In this document: positions 36,701 through 47,308 of the stretch, one piece after another
How the letters are laid out: each line of letters opens with the position of its first letter
Position numbering within the stretch: the first letter of the stretch is position 1
Source: Eudorina sp. 2006-703-Eu-15
Lineage: Eukaryota > Chlorophyta > Chlorophyceae > Chlamydomonadales > Volvocaceae
Direction of reading: 5' to 3'
NCBI GenBank assembly: GCA_003117195.1
Contig: BDSI01000051.1
Coordinates: 750,170 to 814,169 of the forward strand
DNA: 64,000 bases
The notes under the pieces: model-generated
Told to the model about the DNA's origin: nothing
Database searches by the model: none
Seen by the model: the letters and a program-made list of their open reading frames with translations, nothing else
Position numbers and translations under genes: made by a program

Positions 36701-38086
36701 AGCTACGTGGCCTTGCTTCAACGCTATGTACTGACTGACTGACTGACTGACTGACTGACTGACTGACTGGCGTTGCACCCAGCGTAAGGCGCGAGCTTCA
36801 CCTTCCGACACAGCAGTGACGAACTGCACCGCAAGACTGGAGCTCCAATCGATTGGCCGTATGGGAGAATGGGACGCGTCCATCCCATCCGAAGCAGCAG
36901 CAGCCATGCATGGTGCAAGGCGACCCGTGCAACCCCACCTGCGCCAGCAGCAGCTTGACAATCTCGGGGCTGCCGGCCGCGCACGCACACATGAGGGGCG
37001 TCTGGCCTGGGGCATATGTATGGGGGGTTTAGGGGGAGGTAGGTGTGGTAGATTTGGGGGGTTAGGGGGAGGTAGGTGTGGCAGGTGTGTGTGGGGAAGG
37101 TACGGAGGCGGGAGAAAAGGGCAGGGACAGGGGGTCGGCCGGCAACTCTGTGAAAATGGGTAGGGTGATGGCTCTGCTTTAACAATGGCAGCAAGCCTCG
37201 CCCTGGGGCCGACCTACCGGTGATGGCATCAGCCAACCACCAGCCGGTAACAGTAACGCAGCCGGTCGTGACACACGCAGCCGCCATGCACATCATCCGG
37301 GAAAGGGCACTCCCGCAGACAGAATTCGGTGTCCTGTCTCAGGACCGGACCATCCCACACAGAGGGTGAAGTCATGGCGTGCGCCACGCCGGCTACAACA
37401 CCCCGTGTTCGGCCTCTAGGTATGGGCACAGGGGACACCCCCTGAGATACTTGAGCCCGCTGCGGGTTCATGTACCTTTGCAGTTTATCATATCCACCCC
37501 GACGCGTGTTCCCTCTGCCACGGAGACCGGCAGGTCGCGTCCGTTGCGACGGCAGTACGGCCGCAACGCTTCCTGTAACATGGCCAGGTCGGAGCCCGAT
37601 AGGAAGGACAACAACCGCTGGGCCGCCTGCGGAGGCAGGGGGGAGGGCGGCGTCCGAGTGGTTTCGCTGTGGGCTGTACCAACGTTTGGTCAACATGGGG
37701 TAACAACCATCGTACGGACGAGAACCCAAACGCAGGAGCTGGTCATTGTCACATCCTTCGCTCTTCTGGCCAAAAGGACGATGCCTGCCGATTTGGTGGG
37801 GAATTTCCTTTGCGCCGGTCGCAGAGAAAGCCCACGAAGCTTGCGTGCGACCCTGGGTCATGGACCCTTGGTCGCTTTTGAGAACCCGCACCTGGGCATT
37901 CTTTCGGTCACATGCAGCGTGCAAAGGCGTCCCCATCAAGCCAGACGCCCAAGGCAAAGGCGCCGTGCTGAATAGCCAGGGAGCCGATGGCAGCTTCTCG
38001 CATATCGCCGTAAAGGTGTCGTCGTCGCAGTTGCGGAAGGACCAATGAAGACGCCCCGCGGCAAAACAGGATGGCGCACATCCCAT
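33760..38086 (-). CDS. XB3/XBAT-type ankyrin-RING E3 ubiquitin ligase, N-myristoyl motif
   Basis: Seven exons join in phase into 553 aa: 38086-37892, 37626-37476, 37006-36939, 36341-36205, 35809-35581, 35056-34973, 34557-33760. The N-terminus MGCAPSC fits N-myristoylation plus palmitoylation, as known for rice XB3. Ankyrin repeats cover residues about 50-320: TPLHAACDRKNAQ, GQTPLMCACAAGSPEIV, GRTALHYAAISGSAPCIEAL, VRYVNVRGRYGLSALHCA, STPLHFAAMRGNEG, and PWQVAAAHHPAHRELVALL. An Ala/Gly-rich linker leads to a C3HC4 RING at residues about 490-535 (CGVC...CGHGLCGSC...CPFC). The order ankyrin, linker, C-terminal RING and the VRYVNVR segment are characteristic of the plant XBAT family. It should transfer ubiquitin from an E2 to targets bound by the ankyrin part, probably at the plasma membrane. 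The last exon might hide a small intron, since its low-complexity middle is unusually long. Confidence 0.88.
36560..36611. repeat. CAC/CAT trinucleotide tract in an intron
   Basis: A run of CACCAT and CACCAC triplets lies in an intron of the ankyrin-RING gene. It reads as poly-His only in an intronic frame. Confidence 0.8.
36730..36769. repeat. (ACTG)10 microsatellite
   Basis: About ten perfect ACTG units lie in the same ankyrin-RING intron, shortly after the CAC/CAT tract. Confidence 0.95.
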
Positions 38087-39370
38087 AATTCCTTCAAGTC
38101 CCGTTTAGTCAGTCCGACTGTTCGGCGCTTACGCAGATGCAGAAGCAACTACGTTCAAGAAAAATACAATCAGAACATTTTATTACAGATAATTGCTTCT
38201 GAATTCCTGCAACCTGCATACGTCACATTCTGCGGGCCCGGGTACGGCGCGAGCGTCGGTATCTAGTCAATTATGAGCCAATGGCTGGGTGCGTACTTGT
38301 GTGGCCAAGAGTGTAAGTTTCCTTGCATGTTTTATGTGTTTTGTGAAAAAGATCATTTTTAGATTCGTGTCGTTGTTGATGCGAGGAGGTATAATGACAT
38401 TGCAAGCTACTTTAGCGTTTTTGCTGCACAGTATTGTACTATGACCTGCAAAGTCGAGGGCTTGAAGCATCGACAGGGATGGCCACGAGGCCACACTGCC
38501 CGTTCACGACTGTGCTATCCGCAAGGCATCATTTAAAATCTTTTGAATATGCGTTGTAAGTGAAATTGTTTTTGCTTTCATCGACGCAATTTTCATTTTG
38601 CGTATCGTCCGGTTCACTCAGCTTTGCCTTTTGTGTGTGGACGTCCATACAGGTGTGGACTTTGACTTTTGCTCTCGCAGATTACATGTTGTTTGATTGA
38701 GTGTCCCCAATAGATCAGATGCGGAAATATTCATCTTACATTTGTCTATACGACCGATTTGGTATGAACAGATCTGAACAGATCAGCCGCCATTTAGAGC
38801 GTGCGCCATTTTTAAGCAGTGCAATTTAACAAGACAGATGCGTCAAAAGCATGCCTGCGAGTCCGTCGCGGTCGGTTCTGGCTTCGGCTTCGGCTTCGGC
38901 AATAAACGTCAGAGGTTGTCAAGCAGTTCACAGGCCATCACTCTTATGAGGGCGTTAGCAAGAACCCAGAGGGCACCTGTCATTCCCGTAGTACGGTACC
39001 GGATTCACACCTCCGTCCTTGGTTTGTAGTTCAGAGTGCGGGATTCGCGCAATGCGGAGGGAGCTATGGAATCTGGTTTAAGGATCAAGCAGTGACTAGC
39101 TTGGACCCTAGTGGAGAGCGTGTCATAACTCATAAGCCATGGCTGCTGACCGGCACGCACGCGTGTACGTCTCCACCCTTCTCCACGCATCAGCATGGCA
39201 CCGTCTGGCGACTGTCAACCCCGTGAGTGGGCCAAGACTGCGAGGCAGGATCTTTTGTGATCTTCGGAGGGTGAGCGAGCGCCTGGATGGGGTCACCAGT
39301 GAGGGGGGCTGACAGGGGATCATATGGGGGCTCGAGGGAAGACAAGCCAGACGACAACGGAACTATATAT

Positions 39371-39414
39371 ATAGGTACGACAATCGACGATGCACCTGCG
39401 ATTGTCGTACCTAT
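39371..39414. repeat. Perfect 16-bp inverted repeat (hairpin)
   Basis: ATAGGTACGACAATCG at 39371-39386 is followed after 12 bases by its exact complement CGATTGTCGTACCTAT at 39399-39414. It is preceded by ACTATATATAT. It could be a small foldback element, an attenuator-like RNA structure or a remnant of a transposon end. Confidence 0.9.
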
Positions 39415-39480
39415 AATGTCGAACCTAGCAGCGCCTGGTTCGCGTCGACGGAGCGGTTCCGTAACAGGTAGTTGCCGGTT

Positions 39481-39521
39481 GATCCCTTTGGGGTCCGCTG
39501 TAACGTCCATTCATTCATTCA
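39481..39521 (+). repeat. Dispersed repeat ending in (CATT)3, copy 1
   Basis: GATCCCTTTGGGGTCCGCTG is followed by TAACGTCCATTCATTCATTC. The same 41 bases, with a single change, occur at 42120-42160. A conserved end followed by a simple tetramer tail is typical of the 3' end of a SINE or LINE. Confidence 0.75.
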
Positions 39522-41616
39522 GGTAGTGAAGGCCCGGACGCAGCTGAAGTGATGTTCCAGAAATTACTTCCATCACCTTTCCACAGTAGTACAAACGTCT
39601 CCCGCCCTCTGTCGGTGGCGGGCTGTGCAACAGCTCGTCTGGGGCCCTTTGTGCCCGCCTACATCCCTGCCGTCCCACCTACTATCTATCTACCTTGCAA
39701 GTAGACCTTCCGGGTCCCGTTGTCAGGCCCCAATGAGGATTAGGCACGCTCAGCTCTGTTTGTCCACTGCCCTAGCTGAGTCACGGAGCATAGGCTCGCG
39801 TAATAAGCCTACCACAGGATTCCCGACCTGCAACGGGTCCTGCCCGCGCAAGCGAGACATACCGTACCGCCATTGCTGTCATTGCTGACAGTAGCTGTGC
39901 TGAATGCCAGGCATCGCCGCGTCGGTTAGGGACGGCGACTGGCCCCGCCTCTTATCTTGTCACGTTACATGACCCTTGGCTGTATCAGCGCTCGGAAGCA
40001 AGGCAATGAGCTCACGCTTCGGCCTTGGAGAGAAAGAGAACAACGTCGAGGTTCGCTCGCGTTGCCGTATAAATAGCAGCCCAAACGACCGTACGATCGC
40101 CTGCCGTACAACCACCAGTATGCCAAAACCGATCAACCTGCTCCGGGACCACAACGGGACAAACCACCACTGGTGCCTCACACCTGCAACGCAACGATAA
40201 TAATGTCATGGCCGTGTACCCTCGAACCGCCACATTCAAAACAGTCACCTCGCCTTGGGATTGCCCACCTGCCGTTCTGATGACGTGACACACGCGAGCA
40301 GCTCCCGTATGTCCGACTTCATTTGCCGCCGTCGTACGTTACGTAGTAGACGCACGACCTACCTCATTTGGTCGATTGGTCCCCGCCAAAAGTTACTGTA
40401 CGTACGGAATACGGATGAGGTAGCTACCGGCAGCTAGCCGTATCTACCATCTAGCCTATCAAAGGCATGCACGTGCTGTGCGATAGCAAATCCATCAGCA
40501 CGCATCCATCTCACACCCAACACACATCTGGTTTCCGGTGCTGATCACACAATCGTCTGCATGTTTATGAAGTGATCTGCAGGGCCCATGCATCCACCTG
40601 CTGCGTATGCAGTAGCACATAGCCCCCGCCGTCAGCACGCGATGCTGAACATCTGTCTATCTAAGAACCGACCTGCCGCACCTGTACTAAAGATTGGCGA
40701 GCGCCCTTTCAAGGCTGGCAGGGCGGAGCAGCACCCCGCAGCGTGGCGCTCGTGTACTCCCATTTGATGGCTTTTATTCCTGACACAACCTCCGGTCACG
40801 TGGCATGTAGGGAGGTGTGCAGGTCGCGGCGCAGGTTCAGGAATCTTAGCATACCATGTACATATGGACACAAGCATGCATGTCAGGCAACTCCACATAC
40901 GTCGCCGCATACATGCACACATTCAGCCGTAGTACGGTGACAGGTGGAAGCTGCTGGCGACGGCTTCTCGCGATGCTAGCTGGGGATACCAGCTAGAGAG
41001 TTTTGCATTCTCTCTACGTATGGGTACCAGGGCTAATCCGGAATCCATGCAATGCAGTCGCGGCATGTATCCTGCTGTGCTCGCTTGGGCGCACCCTTTT
41101 CAGCCCCAATAATCCACCAGCAGCAGCTACCATTTACTTGGCACGGGTGTTGCTGCCCAGGGCCCCTTACCTTTTTGCAAGTACACAAGCCGGAATGAAG
41201 ACATACCCGATATGAGCGTATGCATGGCAGCAGGAGACAAACAACCGGACGACGTCGAGAACGTCGTGGAAATAATCTACGCACGACGGCGGCGGTCGAT
41301 GCAGATGGCGCGTCCGCACGCAAGTATGTACGTACGGCGGGGGGCCGGCCGGGCGATGTACGGCACACCATCCACAGACCAAGCACAATGACTGCATCCG
41401 TATATACATCCTATAATATTATCTCAGGTCGCCGTTGTTCGTCTTGGCTGTTTCAACTACATGGCGCTGCAGGTTGTAGGACGGCCTACTTGCCTGCCTG
41501 CCTGCGCCGAAATCCTACCTCGTGTGCGTGAGGTCCGCAGCTGCATGAAGCCATGAGCGCAACATCTATCTATCTACCTACCTATCGATCTATCCAACCA
41601 TCTATCTATCTACTAT

Positions 41617-42810
41617 TTAACCATTGATATCGTAGTCGTCCGTGATGTTGCGGTCACCCGTCCAGCTGACCGGGCAGCAGGTCACCTTCTTGTTGTAGAT
41701 GGCGATCTTGCAGGAGCCGTCGGTTGGGTAACACATCCAGTAGGGGCTGTTGCAGTCAGCCCAGTCGGTGGCCCAGAGGCAGATGCGGGTGCCGGGTGCG
41801 GTCTTGTAGGTCAGGTTGAGCGCCGTGATGCGGATCAGGCTGTCCTTCAGGTCGAAGTAGAACGTCTTGAACTTGCCGTTGATGGTCACCATCTTCTGAT
41901 AGGACTTGCAGAAGGAGGCCCGGCCGGGCGCTGCGGATGATGCGTGAGAGGCGGCGCGGGGGAGCACACGCGCGTGGGCGCCTTGGTTGTTTGCACCGAT
42001 GGGTCATGGGTGGCCCTTTCTTGTTGGGGTCCCCAGTGGCGTTTAGTTTTTGCGTGCAGTGTGAGGTGAGGCAGCTACGGCTGCCACCGGATGACCCGCG
42101 GGGTCCACTGCGACATCATGATCCCTTTGGGGTCCGCTGTAACGTTCATTCATTCATTCATCATGAAGAAAATAACGATTAGTACTATGACGAAAGTGGC
42201 ATCCATTCATGCCAGTGCTTGCGGCACTGCCTCGCGCGGTGCGCCTTGGGGGCACGTGGCCATTGTTTCCGTTCGCTGTAGGGGGCCGAAGAGGCTTCGG
42301 CTGTCACCCGTGCACGGATCGTAGCGACTAGCAAAGGGTCACGGTAACCGACACCTACAGGCCCCTACACAAGTGACGGCATCGAGTACGGCAGTCGGGG
42401 GCACTTTCAGCGCCACACAGAGAGGGCGCCGTTGGGCTAAACGGCTTGCAGGGAGTAATATTTGGTCCCAACTCACGCATGGCAATCTCGACCCTGTAGA
42501 CGTCCTGCTTGTTGCAGCAAGTGGACTTTGGATTGCAGCCAGTTGTATTTAGAATGGTCCAGCAGCTTGGCACCAAACCGTTTGCTTTTGGGTCCTTCCG
42601 GCCTGGTTTGTACTCGCCGGGGCCGGGGAAGAAGGGGTCCGATAGGCGGTATGGCGACTGACTGGGTTCACGGTTGCACGAAGAATGTGTCGGGAAGTCC
42701 ATCGCAAGAAGCGCTCTGCCAAGACGGATGTTTTTTGAAGCATTTGCCGAAATTGCTGAGAGCGCGACCAGCGTAAGGGCCACAATAGCAAGCGACAATA
42801 GCGACGACAT
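41617..42810 (-). CDS. Pherophorin-domain secreted protein (two exons)
   Basis: Exon 1 is 42810-42477 and exon 2 is 41930-41617; they join in phase 1 into 215 aa. The N-terminus MSSLLSLAIVALTLVALSA is a signal peptide. One pherophorin (DUF3707-type) domain follows: exon 1 holds CNREPSQSPYRLSDPF and CNPKSTCCN; exon 2 holds GRASFCKSY, DSLIRITALNL, ICLWATDWADC, CYPTDGSCKIAIYN and CCPVSWTGDR. Even-numbered cysteines suggest disulfides, and NTT, NLT and NIT sites could be glycosylated. Pherophorins are extracellular matrix proteins of volvocine algae, some of them induced by the sexual pheromone or wounding. Unlike typical members this one lacks a hydroxyproline-rich spacer and has only one domain. 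It is a paralogue of the gene at 44886-46170, with the same intron position and phase. The 546-bp intron carries a dispersed repeat. Confidence 0.88.
42120..42160 (+). repeat. Dispersed repeat ending in (CATT)3, copy 2
   Basis: It is identical to 39481-39521 apart from one base, and lies in the intron of the pherophorin-like gene. Just before it, 42091-42119 has a weaker related unit (GACCCGCGGGGTCCACTGCG), so the element end may contain an internal degenerate duplication. Confidence 0.75.
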
Positions 42811-44885
42811 GTTGGCTTTGGTTCTTCGTAAGTAAGCGATTATCTTGTAAAATCCATACATGCTTTTGAAATTTTGTTTCGTGAGATAAATGAGCACAGC
42901 GCCAACGTTTGTATCTCATCCGTCTAGTCCGCCCGTACTTCTCGTAAGCAACTGCCGTTAGTCCTATGGTTAATAATTTCAGGAAAGTTTCTGCTTCGTC
43001 ACGCTTAAACAAATGAATCAAAAACGCATTTAACTTGCATTGCAGGCATGTTTTGTTCATGATTTGATTGGGGGTGGTATTTCAGCGGAACCAGCGGTTG
43101 GAACGATTTCCCTGCTGAGTAACACAATTTAAGGGTCATTTACCCTGAGTACCACAATTTATATAAGAAAATTTTATACCCTTCCATTGTTGATAGTTGC
43201 GTGACCCCACACCTGAGATGTCGGATTCGCGGACGCTGTCGCACGCTTCGAGGCAGAACGGCGGGATCCACATAATCGGGAACCGCGGCTCTTTTCCAAT
43301 TCTCTATCATTGCCTTTAAATTAAGTAGGAGCAATAATAGTGTCCGTTTATGCTATAATAGCTAACCTAAAGCCGCCGCCTCCACCTGGGCCTGCCCATG
43401 GACCAAGAGTGCTAGCTCATGAAACGCGTAGACTTCTCTTCTGAGAGAAGGCAAGTTCTTGGACGATAGTACGGTAACGCCGTACTCTCTTGTTTTAGGT
43501 ATATTGGAGTCAGCGGAGCTTCGAACGGCAATCCGCCGTTAGAAGCATCACTAATTACCCTAGTTAGTCGTTACCTTTCCACCATGGACGGCAACGGTGG
43601 CCAAGTGCCGCCCGCCCGCCCGTACACATCCGCGCGCCAAGCGGCGCGCCAAGGGCACAGGTTCCACGACAGTATCGGACCGGCCCGGGATTATTGGCGT
43701 GATGCATCTTTCCGGCCACTGGGGGCAAATTAAAAAACGCTAGTTTACTAACTTTTGCTGCTGCAGGTCTGCAAGGTTGTCATCGTTGGTAGTTTTGAGG
43801 CCGTTCAGTAGAGTACGGCAAGGCATGCCGGTTGCAACGGTGTAGTGTTGTTAAGAAGTGTAACGTACTGAGGACAAGAAAAAGCGTACGATGATAAACA
43901 TTCTGAGCCGTGGTTGCAGAAGAGTTATAATGGTGACACGGCCTGCACCGCCCTGTCCTACACTGGTCCGAATCCGCGGGAATGTTGCTGTCGTACCAAA
44001 CCGACAGCAACATTCATATGCACAGCGCCATGATGGGACAACGAACGTCACTTGTACTCCGATCCTAATGAGTTGCGTGTTGTCGGGGACTGGGGTGGAT
44101 ATGGACTACAAGGCCTGACATGCTTTCGACATGTCAGGCCTTGCAGCCCATATCCACCCCAGTCCCCGACAACACGCAATGGAAGTTAAACCATGCCAAG
44201 TTGCCAACCAACCAATTCCGGCCCTTTCCCCGCCTCGGCCCGATCGCGTCATCACATTTGGGCCCGTATCGGCCGGGAACAACCCGTTGACGGGCCCATG
44301 CCAAGGATAAAGTTCACTCAGGGGAGAGTAGCCGCTGGTAGCCGCACCGACGGTCCTGTCGGCGAACTACCACCGGCCCCTTCCGTTCGACGTCATGTGG
44401 TACCCTGCTACTAACGCCCGTGCATGCTTTGTTTATGGGGACCAGATGGGTACCGGCCGTTTTCGATGCCGAACTAACAACTGGCAGCGCTTGCTGATAA
44501 TGTCGTATAGAGGGCGCTTGGAGCTTGTCCGCATTTCCGAATTTCCACGACGCCGCTAGATAGAACCAGAATATTTAATAAGTATTGTTTTCCTACATAA
44601 GTGAATTTAAACATTTTCTTCTGTGGTTACCTGTTTGGCGGTTGACGTAATCAGGAATGGACCAAAAGTTATTGGATATTATTTATAGTATTTATAACTA
44701 TGGGGTGAAGCTCATAAGATTGTTCTCGGGAGCTTCAGCATGTTCGGCGGTCGTGTTTCGGTTAAACCCAACCGGTACGGGCTGGCGCAGTTCAATTCCC
44801 CGAATGCATTTAAAGCGCTTTATATTTCATAAATGATTATGTTGTAAATGTTCTCCGTTTGCACCCTCGTGGGCCCAACTCCAGG
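42811..44885. promoter_or_regulatory. Divergent promoter region between two pherophorin-like genes
   Basis: About 2.1 kb separates the start codons of the two paralogues, which point away from each other. Both flanks are AT-rich. On the right, TTTATATTTCATAAATG at about 44819-44835 lies about 55 bases before the ATG and is a possible TATA region. The middle holds the long foldback at 44073-44179. No ORF of substance is present. Confidence 0.5.
44073..44179. ncRNA. Long near-perfect foldback, candidate small-RNA precursor
   Basis: The arm 44073-44122 (begins TTGCGTGTTGTCGGGGACTG) is the reverse complement of 44130-44179, with two mismatches and a 7-base loop (CTTTCGA). The stem is about 50 bp. 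Read as a - strand RNA, both mismatches become G-U pairs, so that transcript would be fully paired. Green-algal miRNA precursors are often long hairpins of this sort. The alternative is a small foldback (MITE-like) element; no target-site duplication is evident. Confidence 0.5.
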
Positions 44886-46170
44886 ATGGCTGGGAGGTCC
44901 AGTTACAGGTTCCTGGTTGCCGCGGCCATTGCGCTGACCGCAATCTTTGCGACCTTGGAAATATCTGCAAGAGATCTTGTAGTCAGGCAGCTTGCTGACA
45001 CGACAGATTTTCCACCTCGCTGCAAATGCAACCGGGACCCCGCTCAGTCCCCCTACCGCCTCTCGGACCCTTTCATTAACGATGATAATGATGACTATTC
45101 TGTGACGGAAACCTGCTACAAGATTATTGATGTCGGCGGCTGTGACCGGGCGAATAAGTGCTGCAATGGCAAGCAAGGAGTCGAAAAAATCGAAATCCGC
45201 ATGAGTAAGTGGTGAAAGACTTGCTGAAAATAGCGTGGGGGATGCCGATCATACATTGAAAGGTATGTCGATAGCGGATGCGTGCGGGCGGGACCTGCTG
45301 GCATGACTTCACAAACTGTACGCATCTTAACAAGTTACGATAAATCTGACCCTGATTTCCACACTGCTCCGCAAAGACCCACCGTGACCCGCACACGGTT
45401 GATGAAATACGACCAATAAATAAATATTATTGCGACGCCCAGAAAAGTGCATTAGGCGGTTGCTGTCAGTACAGTAGTAAATAAAAAAAAGTACTGCGGG
45501 ACAGGTGCGTGACAGGTGCATCCACGGTAAGCCGCCAAGTAGGCCCCGGTGCATTTGGACTTGTGTCTTTGCCCGTTCTGATCTTATCAAATCAGTAAGA
45601 CCGGTTGCAGAACAGTCTGCGCAACAGGGCGCAACTGCGGTTACCATGAGGTGCCCCAACTGTACCCTAGGTAACCTACCCTACACTACCTGTTGGGGCC
45701 GACAACCTCGATTACAAACTGGACCCTTCAAACAAAACGCGGCAACAATTTGTGTGTGTCCACGCGTCGCAGATGGGTCATGTGCATGGGATTTGCGCCC
45801 CCATCCCGCCCCTACCCTGCTGCCTGCAGCCCCTGGACGGGGTAGCTTCTGCAAGGATTGGTTCAAGTACGCAACCCTCAACGGCAAACGCAAGTCCTTC
45901 ATCTTCAGCACCGCCGACTCCCTCATCCGCATCAGCAACATGGGTCTCAACGCCACCACAGCCCCAGGGTCCACCATCTGCCTGGCCTTCACGAGCTGGT
46001 CCGATTGCAACGGCCCGGGCTGGATGTGCTTCCCTACGGGTGGGGTCTGCAAGGTAGCCATATTCAACAAGGACAGGAGCTGCTGCCCGGTCAGCTGGAC
46101 GGGCGACCGGCAGGACGTCGATTACGACTACTACTTTTACAGCGGCGGCCGTAACAACCAGCAGCCCTGA
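44886..46170 (+). CDS. Pherophorin-domain secreted protein (two exons), paralogue
   Basis: Exon 1 is 44886-45204 (donor GTAAGT) and exon 2 is 45830-46170 (acceptor CTGCAG); they join in phase 1 into 219 aa. The N-terminus MAGRSSYRFLVAAAIALTA is a signal peptide. The pherophorin-type domain shows CNRDPAQSPYRLSDPF, CDRANKCCN, GRGSFCKDW, DSLIRISNMGL, CLAFTSWSDC, CFPTGGVCKVAIFN and CCPVSWTGDR. It ends with an acidic/Tyr-rich tail (DVDYDYYFYSGG). An NAT sequence could be glycosylated. It should be secreted to the extracellular matrix. There is no Pro-rich spacer. It is the divergent partner of the gene at 41617-42810, and the shared intron shows they arose by an inverted duplication. An ATG-like start upstream in frame (44859) is not a true ATG, so 44886 is chosen. 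Confidence 0.9.
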
Positions 46171-46257
46171 CCCGGCAGCGCTGACATGCACGATGACGTC
46201 GCACGGGCTGACCGGATAGGCTAGCGTGGTTCTCCCGGATGGACGTGTGTATGTGTA

Positions 46258-46438
46258 CGTGTTTAATGAGAAGCCCACCCATAACCACCCAGGTGTATGT
46301 GCATGCACAGGTACAGGTACATGTGCGTGTGCATGTTCATGCAAGTGCATGCATGAATGTGCATGTGTGTGTTCTTAGGCAGGCAGAACAGGAGCGTGTG
46401 ATGTGTGCATGTTTGTGTTTAATGAGAAGCCCACCCAT
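46258..46438 (+). repeat. Direct repeat in the 3' region of the pherophorin-like gene
   Basis: The 22-base word GTTTAATGAGAAGCCCACCC (plus AT) occurs at about 46260 and again at about 46415. GTGTATGTGC/CATGTGTGTG-like runs lie between. The spacing suggests a local duplication of about 155 bp within the 3' UTR. Confidence 0.7.
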
Positions 46439-46480
46439 GTGCATGTGAGTATTCACAGCAGCAGGTCAGCGCACGCTGTC

Positions 46481-46485
46481 TGTAA
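46481..46485 (+). terminator. Candidate polyadenylation signal TGTAA
   Basis: TGTAA lies about 310 bases after the stop of the pherophorin-like gene. TGTAA is the usual signal in volvocine algae; use of this copy is inferred. Confidence 0.45.
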
Positions 46486-47308
46486 AGCGCGGTGTGTACA
46501 ATGTACAGAGTCTGTCCTTCCGCAGTTTTGATGCAGGCTGGCTGGCCTGCTGCAGGCTGTGCAATGTGGGCTGTGCGGCACGGCACTACAGCGTGTGTTG
46601 CAAAAGGTGTAGCAGCAGGTGTACAACTGTTCATACATGCGTGTGGTGATGAGTGTCTGGCCTTTTGGGGGATAGGGCTTAGTGGCAGGAGTGATGCAAT
46701 TTGTTTCATGCGGGTACGTGTTCGTGTTCGTAGAAATGTTCTGTCCACATTTCATGGTCGAGACTGATCGAGACTGCGGGAGTGGGCTCCATGTACGTGA
46801 AGCACGGTATACCAGTTTTCAGCCGGACGCACCAAGGTTCGAAACAATTGCCATTTGGAATAAGTGAGATTACATGGGCCCCACGAGTAATTGCCGACGG
46901 CCAAGCCTCCGGACCGCACACAGCATAAGGAAAACTGGCGATGATGGACAGGTCCCGCCAGGTCCCACGAGCAGGCACAACCGCTCGAAAACTCACTACG
47001 GGCCCGGGAACCATTTCATTAGCGAGCATTAGCCGTGCTAAGGATAAAGCCCATTCAGGGAACCTCCTAAGCGCTCCGGAACCATCTACCGCGAAATTTT
47101 CCGAAATCAGGGTCTTAATATCTATACGTTTTGAGTTAGCACAGCTCATATATGACGGTGTTTGGTCCTTCCAGTACTATATATGAGACGTGAACTTTGG
47201 TGTACATAGTTTTTAGAATCAAAGTGTTCACTTGACAACGAACGCTGAACATACAGCCATTGCTCTACCTGCGGACATGGAAATTGAGAACTTTTAGTTT
47301 AGGAAACC
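46486..47308. other. Intergenic region upstream of UNG
   Basis: No gene is seen. TACTATATATGAG at 47175-47187, about 120 bases before the UNG start codon, is a candidate TATA region. Confidence 0.45.

Larger units (their letters stand above)
38087..41616. other. Intergenic region, no gene seen
   Basis: The part next to 38087 is AT-rich and should hold the promoter of the ankyrin-RING gene. A (TTCGGC)4 tract is at about 38879-38902. A perfect hairpin (39371-39414) and a repeat ending in CATT units (39481-39521) are listed separately. The rest (39.6-41.6 kb) has only short ORFs without recognisable features and some GATCTATC-like simple sequence near 41565-41610. Confidence 0.5.
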
